A DNA stretch of 9,257 nt from DAOUCP01 sp034432155 (GCA_034432155.1 DAOUCP010000019.1:1-9257), one strand, 5' to 3'; positions 1-5,913 are shown, counted from the stretch's first letter. Notes: generated by a model not told the origin, from the letters alone. Made by a program: numbers and translations.

Positions 1-525
1 GGGTAGGACCTCGTTGCCACCAATGGCCAGGCTGGCGTCGGTGGGCAGGCGATCGTACTGCGCCGCCAGTTCGGCCACGGCCGCCTCGGCCTGCGCTTGG
101 CGGTACTGGATGCGCGGCGCCACCTCGATACCCGCCAACCGGGCACGAAGGGCCTCAAGGAACGCTGATGCCAACCACCCTTGGCGGCCCACGTCGTATG
201 CCTGCTCGATGGTCGCTGCCTCGTCCCAGGTGAGGCCTAAGGAGGACGTGGCGCGCATCACCGACTCGTCGCCCAGCTTCAGGGTCACCGTCACGTCGGG
301 GCGCCACCCCAGGGACCGGAGGCGCTCAGCCGCTGCCTCTGGAGGGAGGCCGCCCACGGCCACACCGGCGACGCGCACTCCTGGCATGATCCGGCCCCGA
401 TGCCGAGCTTGGTAGGCTGGTGGCACGGCGATCAGGAGGACGACGAGCAGCGCCCAGGGCAAGGCCGCATGTGGCCATGGGGTGGGCCGCTGACCCGTCG
501 ACGGGAGGCTGAGGGGTCGCTCCAT
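1..525 (-). CDS. Membrane-anchored protein with VanW/PG-binding-type N-terminus (partial, C-terminus outside window)
   Basis: Open frame of 175 codons from an ATG at 525 to the window edge with no stop, so the C-terminus is missing. Residues 1-19 are a short cytoplasmic tail. Residues about 20-39 (AALPWALLVVLLIAVPPAYQ) form one membrane segment with the rest outside. Residues 48-60 (PGVRVAGVAVGGL), followed by an EAAAERL helix, match the opening of YoaR/VanW-type proteins. Residues 108-130, with YDVGRQGW, resemble the putative peptidoglycan-binding domain (PG_binding_4). That domain precedes either a VanW domain or an L,D-transpeptidase (YkuD) domain, and the deciding part lies outside the window. 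An envelope or peptidoglycan role is inferred. The start lies 12 nt after the hisS stop, so the two are probably cotranscribed; GGTGGC just before the ATG is a weak ribosome site. Confidence 0.8.
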   Translation of the reverse strand, partial: MERPLSLPSTGQRPTPWPHAALPWALLVVLLIAVPPAYQARHRGRIMPGVRVAGVAVGGLPPEAAAERLRSLGWRPDVTVTLKLGDESVMRATSSLGLTWDEAATIEQAYDVGRQGWLASAFLEALRARLAGIEVAPRIQYRQAQAEAAVAELAAQYDRLPTDASLAIGGNEVLP

Positions 526-537
526 GCCACCGGCCGC

Positions 538-2121
538 CTACGGTCGTGACTCGAAGGCGAGCACCAGCGCTGTCGCTTGGTCCTGCGACACCGTGACCTG
601 TTTTTGCCGCGCCAGGTCACGCACCGTCACCGTGCCAGCGGCCAACTCGTCCGGCCCCAACAAGGCCACGAAGGGAATGCGGCGGCGCAGCGCATAGCGG
701 ATCTGGTCGCCGAGCGGGTCCAGCTCGAGGTAGCTCTCGGCACGCACGCCGGCCTCGCGCCACTGCTCCGCTAGACGCAGTGTGGCGGCGGTCGTGGCGG
801 CGTCAAAGCGTGCCACCAGGACGTCGGCCGGCGGCCGGTCGGCCCCCAGCGGTTCGATCCCGAGCTCGGTCAAGACATCCACCAGCCGGTCGACGCCGAA
901 ACTGGTTCCTACCGCCGGCAGGTCGCGACCGAAGAGGCGCACCAGCCCGTCGTAGCGACCGCCGCCGGTGATGGAGCCGATGGGCGGATGGGTGACCACC
1001 GTCTCGAAGATGGTGCCGGTGTAGTAATCGAGTCCCCGCACCATGGCGACGTCGACGGTCAGCCGGGACTCGGAAAGCCCGACCGCCGCAAGGTGCCCAA
1101 GAACGTCCGTCAGCTCGGCGAGGCCCTGCCGGCTCGCCGGGTCATGGAGGAGGTGGCCCAGTGCAGCCAGGCGGTCCTCGTTGGTGCCGGATAGCTCCAG
1201 CAAGTCCAGGAGGCGGTCGATCGCGTCTTCGGGCAACACTTCGCCGGGCCAGACGCGGCGCCAGTCGGCGATGGCGGCCGCCATCAACTGGTTGCTGGTG
1301 ACCTCGGCTGCCGTCTCGTCGACCTCCGGCGGATGGGCGCACAGGCGATCCAGGAAGCGCTGCAGCGCTGCCCGGCCCTCCGCCGGCGCGTCGGCCGGCA
1401 GCCCGGCCGTCAGGTCTCGCGCCAGGCGCTCTCGGTCCGCCTGGCCGCCGAGCCAGCGGGAGACAGCTTGCCGCTGACGGGTCACGAGATCGGTGGGCAG
1501 CCCGACCGCCGCCAACTCCAGCCGCAGACCTTCCTTGCCGAGGCGATCCAGCTTGTCCATGGCCCGCAGCAATGCGGGGTGCTGTGGCTCAGGAACGCCC
1601 ACGTACCGCCCGATGCCGGCCAAGAGCTGGCGGTGGTTGAGCTTGGTCAGCGTCTCGGGGAAGCCCAAGGCCTCGAGGGCGCGGACCACGACGGTGATGA
1701 TCTCGGCGTCGGCGAGGCTGCTTGAACTGCCGACAATGTCCAGATCGGCCTGAACGAACTCTCGGTAGCGGCCACGCTGGGGGCGTTCGCCTCGCCACAC
1801 CGGCGCCACCTGGTAGCGCCGGAACGGTCGAGGCAGATCGGCATACGACGCGCTCACGCGAGCCAGCGGCACCGAGAGGTCGTAGCGCAGGGCCAGGTCC
1901 TTCTCCTCACCGAGTCCGGCGCGATAGATGAGCCGCTCGGCTTCGGGGCCGTACTTGCCGAGCAGGGTGTCCACCAGCTCCAGGGCCGGCGTCTCCAGCG
2001 GCTCGAAGCCATACCGCTCGCAGATCTGCACCAGGGTGCGGATCACGGCCTGGCGACGCCGAGCGGCCTCCGGCAGCAGGTCGCGCATCCCGCGCGGCAG
2101 TCGTTTGTCGCTTCCGTTCAC
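538..2121 (-). CDS. hisS: Histidyl-tRNA synthetase, eukaryote/archaeal-like type with a long insertion
   Basis: Class II aminoacyl-tRNA synthetase that charges tRNA-His with histidine in the cytoplasm. The GTG start at 2121 is chosen because GGGAGG lies 5 nt upstream and the frame beyond it runs through tRNA-Glu. The protein is 527 aa, against about 420-430 for typical bacterial HisRS. Visible motifs: LPRGMRDLLP (8-17), LRYDLSVPLAR (78-88), motif 2 WRGERPQRGRYREF (109-122), KLNHRQLL (160-167), the histidine motif RGLDYYTGTIFE (362-373) and GGGRYDGL (387-394). An anticodon-binding domain follows from about 433 to 520. The LRYDLSVP form, in place of the bacterial LRPEGT form, resembles eukaryotic and archaeal enzymes. 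Motif 2 and the histidine motif are about 250 residues apart, roughly 100 more than in E. coli. Catalytic motifs are intact, so it is not the HisZ paralogue. Confidence 0.96.
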   Translation of the reverse strand: MNGSDKRLPRGMRDLLPEAARRRQAVIRTLVQICERYGFEPLETPALELVDTLLGKYGPEAERLIYRAGLGEEKDLALRYDLSVPLARVSASYADLPRPFRRYQVAPVWRGERPQRGRYREFVQADLDIVGSSSSLADAEIITVVVRALEALGFPETLTKLNHRQLLAGIGRYVGVPEPQHPALLRAMDKLDRLGKEGLRLELAAVGLPTDLVTRQRQAVSRWLGGQADRERLARDLTAGLPADAPAEGRAALQRFLDRLCAHPPEVDETAAEVTSNQLMAAAIADWRRVWPGEVLPEDAIDRLLDLLELSGTNEDRLAALGHLLHDPASRQGLAELTDVLGHLAAVGLSESRLTVDVAMVRGLDYYTGTIFETVVTHPPIGSITGGGRYDGLVRLFGRDLPAVGTSFGVDRLVDVLTELGIEPLGADRPPADVLVARFDAATTAATLRLAEQWREAGVRAESYLELDPLGDQIRYALRRRIPFVALLGPDELAAGTVTVRDLARQKQVTVSQDQATALVLAFESRP

Positions 2122-2126
2122 CCCGG

Positions 2127-2132
2127 CCTCCC
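2127..2132 (-). promoter_or_regulatory. Shine-Dalgarno site setting the hisS GTG start
   Basis: GGGAGG on the minus strand, 5 nt before GTG at 2121. It decides the start: the open frame continues upstream through the tRNA-Glu gene to 2313, which cannot be coding. The 93 nt between tRNA-Glu and GTG show no clear separate promoter, so hisS may be read from the tRNA promoter. Confidence 0.7.
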
Positions 2133-2214
2133 GCTTGCTGGCACCCTCTCGGGGCCGCCGCCGACAAGTCCCGCTCTGTGCCCGACCTGCCACCGGCCAC
2201 CAGACAACACAAAA

Positions 2215-2287
2215 TGCCCCCACGGGGATTCGAACCCCGGTCTCCACCTTGAAAGGGTGACGTCCTGGTCCCCTAGACGATGGGGGC
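2215..2287 (-). tRNA. tRNA-Glu, anticodon UUC
   Basis: A 73-nt cloverleaf. The acceptor strands GCCCCCA (2281-2287) and TGGGGGC (2216-2222) pair perfectly. The D-arm contains GTCTAGGGGACCAGGAC, the anticodon loop is CTTTCAA (anticodon TTC, reading GAA/GAG), and the T-arm is CCGGGGTTCGAATCCCCG. The discriminator is A (2215). CCA is not encoded; TTTT follows, so the tail must be added by nucleotidyltransferase. It lies between def and hisS on the same strand and has its own promoter immediately upstream. Confidence 0.96.
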
Positions 2288-2297
2288 GAACGGCGAC

Positions 2298-2326
2298 ATT
2301 CTAGGTGCCACACCCAGGCGGGTCAA
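2298..2326 (-). promoter_or_regulatory. Sigma70-type promoter of tRNA-Glu
   Basis: Minus strand -35 TTGACC (2321-2326), exactly 17 nt spacer, -10 TAGAAT (2298-2303). Each hexamer differs from consensus at one position. The expected start at about 2291 gives a leader of only 3-4 nt before the mature tRNA end at 2287. Spacing, hexamers and placement together make this the best-supported promoter in the window; it may also feed hisS. Confidence 0.8.
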
Positions 2327-2358
2327 TCGGTCGGACGTCGAAAGGTGAGGTCCGAGTC

Positions 2359-2925
2359 TTACCCAACGCAGGCCACGCCGAGTGGCACGCGAACGTACTG
2401 CCCCGGCGCCTGTTCCTCGATGCGGTACAGCTTGTCGAGCGAAGTAACCCGGTCGACGAAAAGAATGCCGTCGAGGTGGTCAATCTCGTGCTGCAGGACG
2501 CGGGCCTCGAAGCCGCGGGCCTCGAAGGTCTCCCGCCGGCCGTTGCGATGGAGGGCGCGCACGCGGATGGCCACGGAGCGCGGGACATCGCCATACAGCT
2601 CCGGGACCGACAGACAGGCTTCCTGACCTTCTTCCAGCTCCTCGGATCGCCAGACGATCTCCGGATTGGCGAGGGTCCACAGGCGCGTCTGACCGTCCTC
2701 CGCTGGCTGACCATCGCCACTCTCCACCGGCACCTCGACCACGATGACTCGCTGCGGTACGCCGATCTGCGGCGCCGCCAGGCCGACGCCCGGCGCCGAG
2801 CGCATCGTGGCCACCATGTCGTCCATGAGCTGGCGGATGGCAGCATCGACGCGCGATACCGGCCGCGCCGGTCGGCGCAGAACTGGATCGCCGTCCTCTA
2901 CGGTGACAATGCGTCGTTGGGCCAT
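2359..2925 (-). CDS. def: Peptide deformylase
   Basis: Removes the formyl group from the initiator methionine of nascent proteins at the ribosome, using a bound metal (Fe2+ or Zn2+). The 188-aa length is normal for the family. All three signature motifs are present in order: GVGLAAPQIG (46-55), EACLS (102-106, metal ligand C104) and QHEIDH (145-150, metal ligands H146 and H150, catalytic E147). Motif 2 reads EACLS instead of the usual EGCLS, a conservative Gly-to-Ala change. The ATG at 2925 is the only possible start, because an in-frame stop lies nine codons upstream. No strong Shine-Dalgarno precedes it. A consensus -10 lies about 40 nt upstream. The gene heads the minus-strand block def, tRNA-Glu, hisS, and diverges from the glycosyltransferase gene. 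Confidence 0.96.
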   Translation of the reverse strand: MAQRRIVTVEDGDPVLRRPARPVSRVDAAIRQLMDDMVATMRSAPGVGLAAPQIGVPQRVIVVEVPVESGDGQPAEDGQTRLWTLANPEIVWRSEELEEGQEACLSVPELYGDVPRSVAIRVRALHRNGRRETFEARGFEARVLQHEIDHLDGILFVDRVTSLDKLYRIEEQAPGQYVRVPLGVACVG

Positions 2926-2964
2926 GGGCGAGAGCCGTCTGGAACCTGGTTACCTTCTGAGATG

Positions 2965-2993
2965 ATTATAGCCCCGCCACTTCTTACGAGACC
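2965..2993 (-). promoter_or_regulatory. Probable def promoter
   Basis: A perfect TATAAT (-10) on the minus strand at 2965-2970, in otherwise GC-rich DNA. The -35 at 17-18 nt spacing is poor (GGTCTC at 2988-2993, or TGGTCT one base further). The expected start at about 2958 leaves a 33-nt leader to the def ATG. The -10 is convincing; the -35 is not. Confidence 0.6.
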
Positions 2994-3104
2994 ACGGTGC
3001 GTAAGTCTGCCGGCGGCCAGGGAGTGGCACTGGCGAGGTGCATGTCGCGGCCGCGAATCCGGCTGCGTCGAGCCGCCAGGCGGTGAACCGAGGATGGCAG
3101 GTGT

Positions 3105-4535
3105 ATGATTGGGCCGCCCATGCCTCCCAATCCTCGACGGACGCGCCCGCCACGCCGTGCTTCTGCCTCCCGCCATTCGGCCAGGCAGCCGATGGCCCCT
3201 CAAGCGGCGGCCATCGACTCGCCGCTCCGAACCAACGGGCTCGATGACCAGCCTCCATGGCCCGGTAAGCCAGAATGGCGCGTCTGCATGCTTTCCTATC
3301 ACACCTGCCCCCTCGCTGCGCCTGGCGGCAAGGAAACCGGCGGCATGAACGTCTACGTTCGCGAACTGTCGCGCGAGCTGGGGCGACGCGGCCATCGCGT
3401 GGCCATCTTCACCCGCTCGGAGAGCGCGGATGTGCCTCACGTCGTGGACACGGATCTCGGCGAGACGGTGCGGGTGGTGCATGTCCCGGGGGGACCCGAG
3501 AAACCAGCGGGCAAGGCCGAAGCGTGGCAGCACGTTGGCGAGTTCGTCACCGGTGTTGCCGACCACATGGCCAGGTGGCGGGTGCGCTACGATCTCTACC
3601 ATGCCCACTACTGGATGAGCGGCTGGGTGGCGCGCCAGCTGCAACGCCGGCACGCGGCGCCGCTGGTCCAGATGTTTCACACCCTGGGAGCGCTGAAGGA
3701 CTTGGCGCGCGGCGATGGCGCCACCCCCGAGATTGCGCCGCGGCGCGAAGAAGAGCGGCGCCTCATGGAGGTCGCGGATGCCATCGTGGCCGCCACGGCG
3801 GCCGATCTGGCAGCCATGGAGGCGCTGTACGGGGTCGATCCAGCGCGCGTGCACCTGATCCCGCCCGGTGTCGATCTGGTGCTCTTCCGTCCTCTGCCCC
3901 GCGAAGAGGCCGCGGCGCGCATCGGCATGCCGCCGGACCACCGGATGATCCTCTTTGTCGGCCGCATGGACCCCGTGAAAGGCCTGGACACCCTTGTCCG
4001 GGCCATGGCCATGATCGTCGCCTGGGAGCCAGAGTGGCAGGAACGCGCCTGCCTGTGCATCGCGGGCGGTGACAAGACCGATGACCGCGAGCGGATGGAC
4101 CGCGAGATGGCCAGGATCGACGCCCTCCGGCACGAGCTGGGATTGGCCAGTGTGGCCCAGTTCCTGGGGGCGCTGCCGCAAGAAGAGCTGCCTTGGTATT
4201 ACAGCGCGGCCCAGGTCGTGGTCGTGCCGTCGCGCTACGAGAGCTTCGGCATGGTGGCGCTCGAGGCCATGGCTTGCGGCACCCCGGTGATCGCCTCCAA
4301 CGTGGGCGGACTGGCAAGCATCGTCCGCCATGGCCAGACAGGCTTTCTTGTCCCCGACGGCGATGTGTTGGCCTTGGCTCACCGACTGCGCGAGCTGCTC
4401 GACCGACCCGAGCTCGGCCGGGCGCTCGGCCGACATGGCCGCGCCATTGCCGAGGCCTATGGCTGGCCGTCGATTGCGGAGCGCATCGAGCGGCTTTATG
4501 ACACCGTACTGGAGCGGGCTCGCTCCCGCGGCTAG
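3105..4535 (+). CDS. GT4-family glycosyltransferase, MshA-like
   Basis: Retaining GT-B glycosyltransferase that transfers a sugar from a nucleotide-sugar donor. The acceptor cannot be read from sequence. N-terminal acceptor domain: RVCMLSYHTCPL (59-70), GGMNVYVREL (79-88), HAHYW (166-170), FHTLG (191-195), GVDL (255-258). C-terminal donor domain: FVGRMDPVKG (284-293) with the donor-contacting Arg and Lys, and the EX7E motif E379-E387 in ESFGMVALE. The opening closely resembles actinobacterial MshA (mycothiol synthesis), but sucrose-phosphate-synthase-like and lipid-modifying GT4 enzymes look similar. The start is uncertain: residues 1-57 are Pro/Arg-rich and unlike the family, GAGG lies 11 nt before 3105, and ATG at 3192 is a good alternative with more typical length. 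It diverges from def and converges on tRNA-Ser. Confidence 0.93.
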   Translation: MIGPPMPPNPRRTRPPRRASASRHSARQPMAPQAAAIDSPLRTNGLDDQPPWPGKPEWRVCMLSYHTCPLAAPGGKETGGMNVYVRELSRELGRRGHRVAIFTRSESADVPHVVDTDLGETVRVVHVPGGPEKPAGKAEAWQHVGEFVTGVADHMARWRVRYDLYHAHYWMSGWVARQLQRRHAAPLVQMFHTLGALKDLARGDGATPEIAPRREEERRLMEVADAIVAATAADLAAMEALYGVDPARVHLIPPGVDLVLFRPLPREEAAARIGMPPDHRMILFVGRMDPVKGLDTLVRAMAMIVAWEPEWQERACLCIAGGDKTDDRERMDREMARIDALRHELGLASVAQFLGALPQEELPWYYSAAQVVVVPSRYESFGMVALEAMACGTPVIASNVGGLASIVRHGQTGFLVPDGDVLALAHRLRELLDRPELGRALGRHGRAIAEAYGWPSIAERIERLYDTVLERARSRG

Positions 4536-4580
4536 AGGGCCGCTGGCCGTTGGCGGCTGACCGCTCGAGGGCGATGGGGC

Positions 4581-4668
4581 TGGCGGAGGAGGAGGGATTC
4601 GAACCCCCGTGGCCTTGCGGCCCATCCGCTTTCAAGGCGGCGCCGATTGTCCACTCCGGCACTCCTCC
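4581..4668 (-). tRNA. tRNA-Ser, anticodon UGA
   Basis: An 88-nt class II tRNA. The acceptor strands GGAGGAG (4662-4668) and CTCCTCC (4585-4591) pair perfectly. The discriminator is G (4584) and CCA is encoded (4581-4583). The anticodon loop is CTTGAAA, giving TGA (reads UCN serine codons). The long variable arm is built around GGGCCGCAAGGCC, typical of tRNA-Ser. The T-loop is TTCGAAT with a 5-bp stem containing one G:U pair. No convincing promoter was seen upstream, where the 47-bp repeats lie. It is convergent with the glycosyltransferase gene, 45 nt away. Confidence 0.95.
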
Positions 4669-4693
4669 ACACCATCGCTGGTCACCCGCCTGG

Positions 4694-4903
4694 CCAACCG
4701 ACCGAGCCGGCCGCACCGTGTCCATCCTGACGGGGCCAACCCGACCGACCCGGGCCGACCGACGGCGTCCGTCCTGACGGGGCCAGCCCGACCGACCGAG
4801 CCGGCCGCACCGTGTCCGCCCTGACAGGGCTAGCCCGCACGACGGCGAGCGGACCGCGTCAACCCTGACGAAGGCAAGCCCACGGGGCCAGCCCGAACGA
4901 GAC
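4694..4903. repeat. Degenerate tandem repeat, unit about 47 bp, four copies plus a partial
   Basis: Units begin at 4694, 4741, 4788 and 4835 (lengths 47, 47, 47 and 45). A fragment follows from 4880. The most constant segment is CCTGACGGGGCCAGC, at 4726, 4773, 4820 (as CCTGACAGGGCTAGC) and 4864 (diverged). Units 1 and 3 also share GACCGAGCCGGCCGCACCG, while unit 2 differs there. The array fills almost all of the gap between tRNA-Ser and the lipoprotein gene. No open frame of quality, inverted-repeat terminus or CRISPR-like repeat/spacer alternation is present; this is a minisatellite. Confidence 0.75.
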
Positions 4904-4928
4904 CCAGCTCAGCGCGGCCGACGTTAGT

Positions 4929-4948
4929 CTACCACGCTTTCGTGGTAG
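4929..4948. promoter_or_regulatory. Perfect 8-bp inverted repeat upstream of the lipoprotein gene
   Basis: CTACCACG (4929-4936), loop CTTT, CGTGGTAG (4941-4948), ending 9 nt before the GTG start at 4958. It could be a repressor operator or an RNA hairpin at the ribosome-binding region. A weak TTAGTC (4924-4929), 16 nt, TAGCAT (4946-4951) promoter would place the palindrome between -35 and -10, as for an operator; that promoter reading is tentative. There is no T-run, so a terminator is unlikely. Confidence 0.5.
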
Positions 4949-4957
4949 CATAGGCAC

Positions 4958-5749
4958 GTGGGCGTCGCCGCCGAGATGGCATGTTGGGTACCGTCGCCGG
5001 GCAGGGCTCGGGGGAGCGCAGGAATCGCGGCGCCGCAGGCCCGTGCACTAGGGTGGCTGGCGCTGGCGGTGCTTCTGGCCGGGTGTGCGACACCGAAGGG
5101 ACTGCCACCAACGGGACTACCACCAACGGAGGAGACGGTGCGTGACCGAGGCCTAGAGTCGATTCCGCTACCGACGCCCCGAGCGGCCGGTGCGCTGTCG
5201 GTCGAGGAGGCCCTGCGCGCTCGGCGATCGGTGCGACACTATGCGGAAGGGCCGCTCACCCTCGCCGAGCTGGGGCAGCTCCTGTGGGCCGCTCAGGGGA
5301 TCACGGGACCGCGCGGCGAGCGCACGGCCCCGTCGGCAGGAGCGCTCTATCCGCTGGAGGTGTACCTCGCCGCCAGCCGGGTGGAAGACTTGCCTGCTGG
5401 CGTTTACAGCTACCGGCCACGGGCGCACGCCTTGGCGGCGGTTGCCCGGGATGACCGCCGCCTAGCGCTGTACCACGCGGCTCTCGAGCAGGAAGCGGTG
5501 CGCGAAGCGTCCGCAATCATCGTGCTCGCGGCCGTGTTTCGGCGCACGACGGTCAAGTACGGCGAACGGGGCATCGGGTACGTGCATGCCGAAGCTGGCG
5601 CTGCTGCCCAGAATGTCTACCTGCAAGCCGAGGCGCTCCATCTTGGCACGGTGTACATCGGCGCCTTCCGGGACGATGCGGTTCGGGAGGCCCTAGCGCT
5701 GGCTGCCGAGGCGCAGCCGCTGGTACTCTTACCGGTGGGGCGGCGCTAG
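4958..5749 (+). CDS. Lipoprotein with nitroreductase (SagB-type dehydrogenase) domain
   Basis: A 263-aa predicted FMN-dependent oxidoreductase anchored outside the cytoplasmic membrane. Hydrophobic residues 31-42 lead into the lipobox LLAGC (lipidated C43), followed by a Pro/Thr-rich linker with a doubled GLPPT. Residues 80-263 form the domain: RRSVRHY (89-95) is the FMN-phosphate-binding opening, APSAGALYPLEVYL (124-137) is the SagB-type signature, then GVYSYRPRAHAL (148-159), and the end LLPVGRR matches the usual close. SagB relatives oxidise azolines in peptide natural products, but many members are stand-alone with unknown substrate. No cyclodehydratase or precursor peptide gene is adjacent, so a toxin-maturation role is not supported. 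The start is uncertain: GTG 4958 (weak AGG) or ATG 4976. The gene is flanked on both sides by tandem repeats. Confidence 0.88.
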   Translation: MGVAAEMACWVPSPGRARGSAGIAAPQARALGWLALAVLLAGCATPKGLPPTGLPPTEETVRDRGLESIPLPTPRAAGALSVEEALRARRSVRHYAEGPLTLAELGQLLWAAQGITGPRGERTAPSAGALYPLEVYLAASRVEDLPAGVYSYRPRAHALAAVARDDRRLALYHAALEQEAVREASAIIVLAAVFRRTTVKYGERGIGYVHAEAGAAAQNVYLQAEALHLGTVYIGAFRDDAVREALALAAEAQPLVLLPVGRR

Positions 5750-5760
5750 GCCGGCCCACG

Positions 5761-5913
5761 CGTCGCCTTCTCCGCCGAAGCCGCTCGGCCAGGTCATGCA
5801 CCCTGTTGCCTACGGACGCCGCCCAGCTGGGTGATGCGCTGCCTTGCCCGTCGATGCCGCCCAGCCGGGTCATGCGCCGCCTTGCCCGCCGACGCCGCTC
5901 GGCAGTAAGATGC
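5761..5913. repeat. Degenerate tandem repeat, unit 38 bp, three full copies plus partial ends
   Basis: Full units lie at 5780-5817, 5818-5855 and 5856-5893. Each begins GCCGCYCRGC and carries RTGC around position 17-20. A partial unit precedes them (GTCGCCTTCTCCGCCGAA from 5762), and another begins at 5894 (GCCGCTCGGC) and decays by about 5913. Units 2 and 3 are nearly identical. The array follows the lipoprotein stop directly and fills the first half of the gap to the acyl-CoA dehydrogenase. The unit is unrelated by eye to the 47-bp repeat on the other side of the gene. Confidence 0.75.

Noticed and set aside
14..415. Plus-strand open frame (133 codons) at the left edge
   Set aside because: The minus strand of the same segment gives a coherent membrane-anchored VanW/PG-binding-type protein; the plus frame is Arg/Ala/Ser-rich noise.
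2122..2214. AGGGTG near the hisS start as a possible T-box element
   Set aside because: The bases following AGGGTG do not match the T-box consensus (GNACCGCG), and the 93-nt leader is too short for the specifier stem.
2122..2313. Upstream extension of the hisS frame to an ATG at 2313
   Set aside because: The extension passes through the whole tRNA-Glu gene; the GTG at 2121 with GGGAGG is the proper start.
2305..3108. Plus-strand open frame (267 codons) across the def region
   Set aside because: Antisense to def, which has all three deformylase motifs; the frame also covers the tRNA-Glu and def promoters.
4536..4580. GC-rich inverted repeat between the glycosyltransferase and tRNA-Ser as a bidirectional terminator
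   Set aside because: The stem is only about 5 bp (GCCGC/GCGGC) and there is no T-run on either strand, so it cannot be separated from chance at this GC content.
2898..4625. Long minus-strand open frame (575 codons) opposite the glycosyltransferase
   Set aside because: It overlaps the GT4 gene in antisense and runs over tRNA-Ser and the def start. Its translation is His/Arg/Gly-rich without motifs, while the plus strand encodes clear GT4 signatures. It is a shadow of high-GC codon bias.
3763..4725. Minus-strand open frame (320 codons) spanning the glycosyltransferase and tRNA-Ser
   Set aside because: Runs through a tRNA gene and is Arg/Pro/Ser-rich without recognisable domains.
4958..5749. 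SagB-type enzyme as part of an azol(in)e peptide (streptolysin-like) cluster
   Set aside because: No cyclodehydratase, precursor peptide or transporter gene is present in the window, and the enzyme is a lipoprotein.
4694..5913. The two tandem repeats as a CRISPR array or as insertion-sequence ends
   Set aside because: Units are contiguous with no spacers, both arrays are degenerate and differ from each other, and neither forms matching inverted termini or target-site duplications around 4958-5749.
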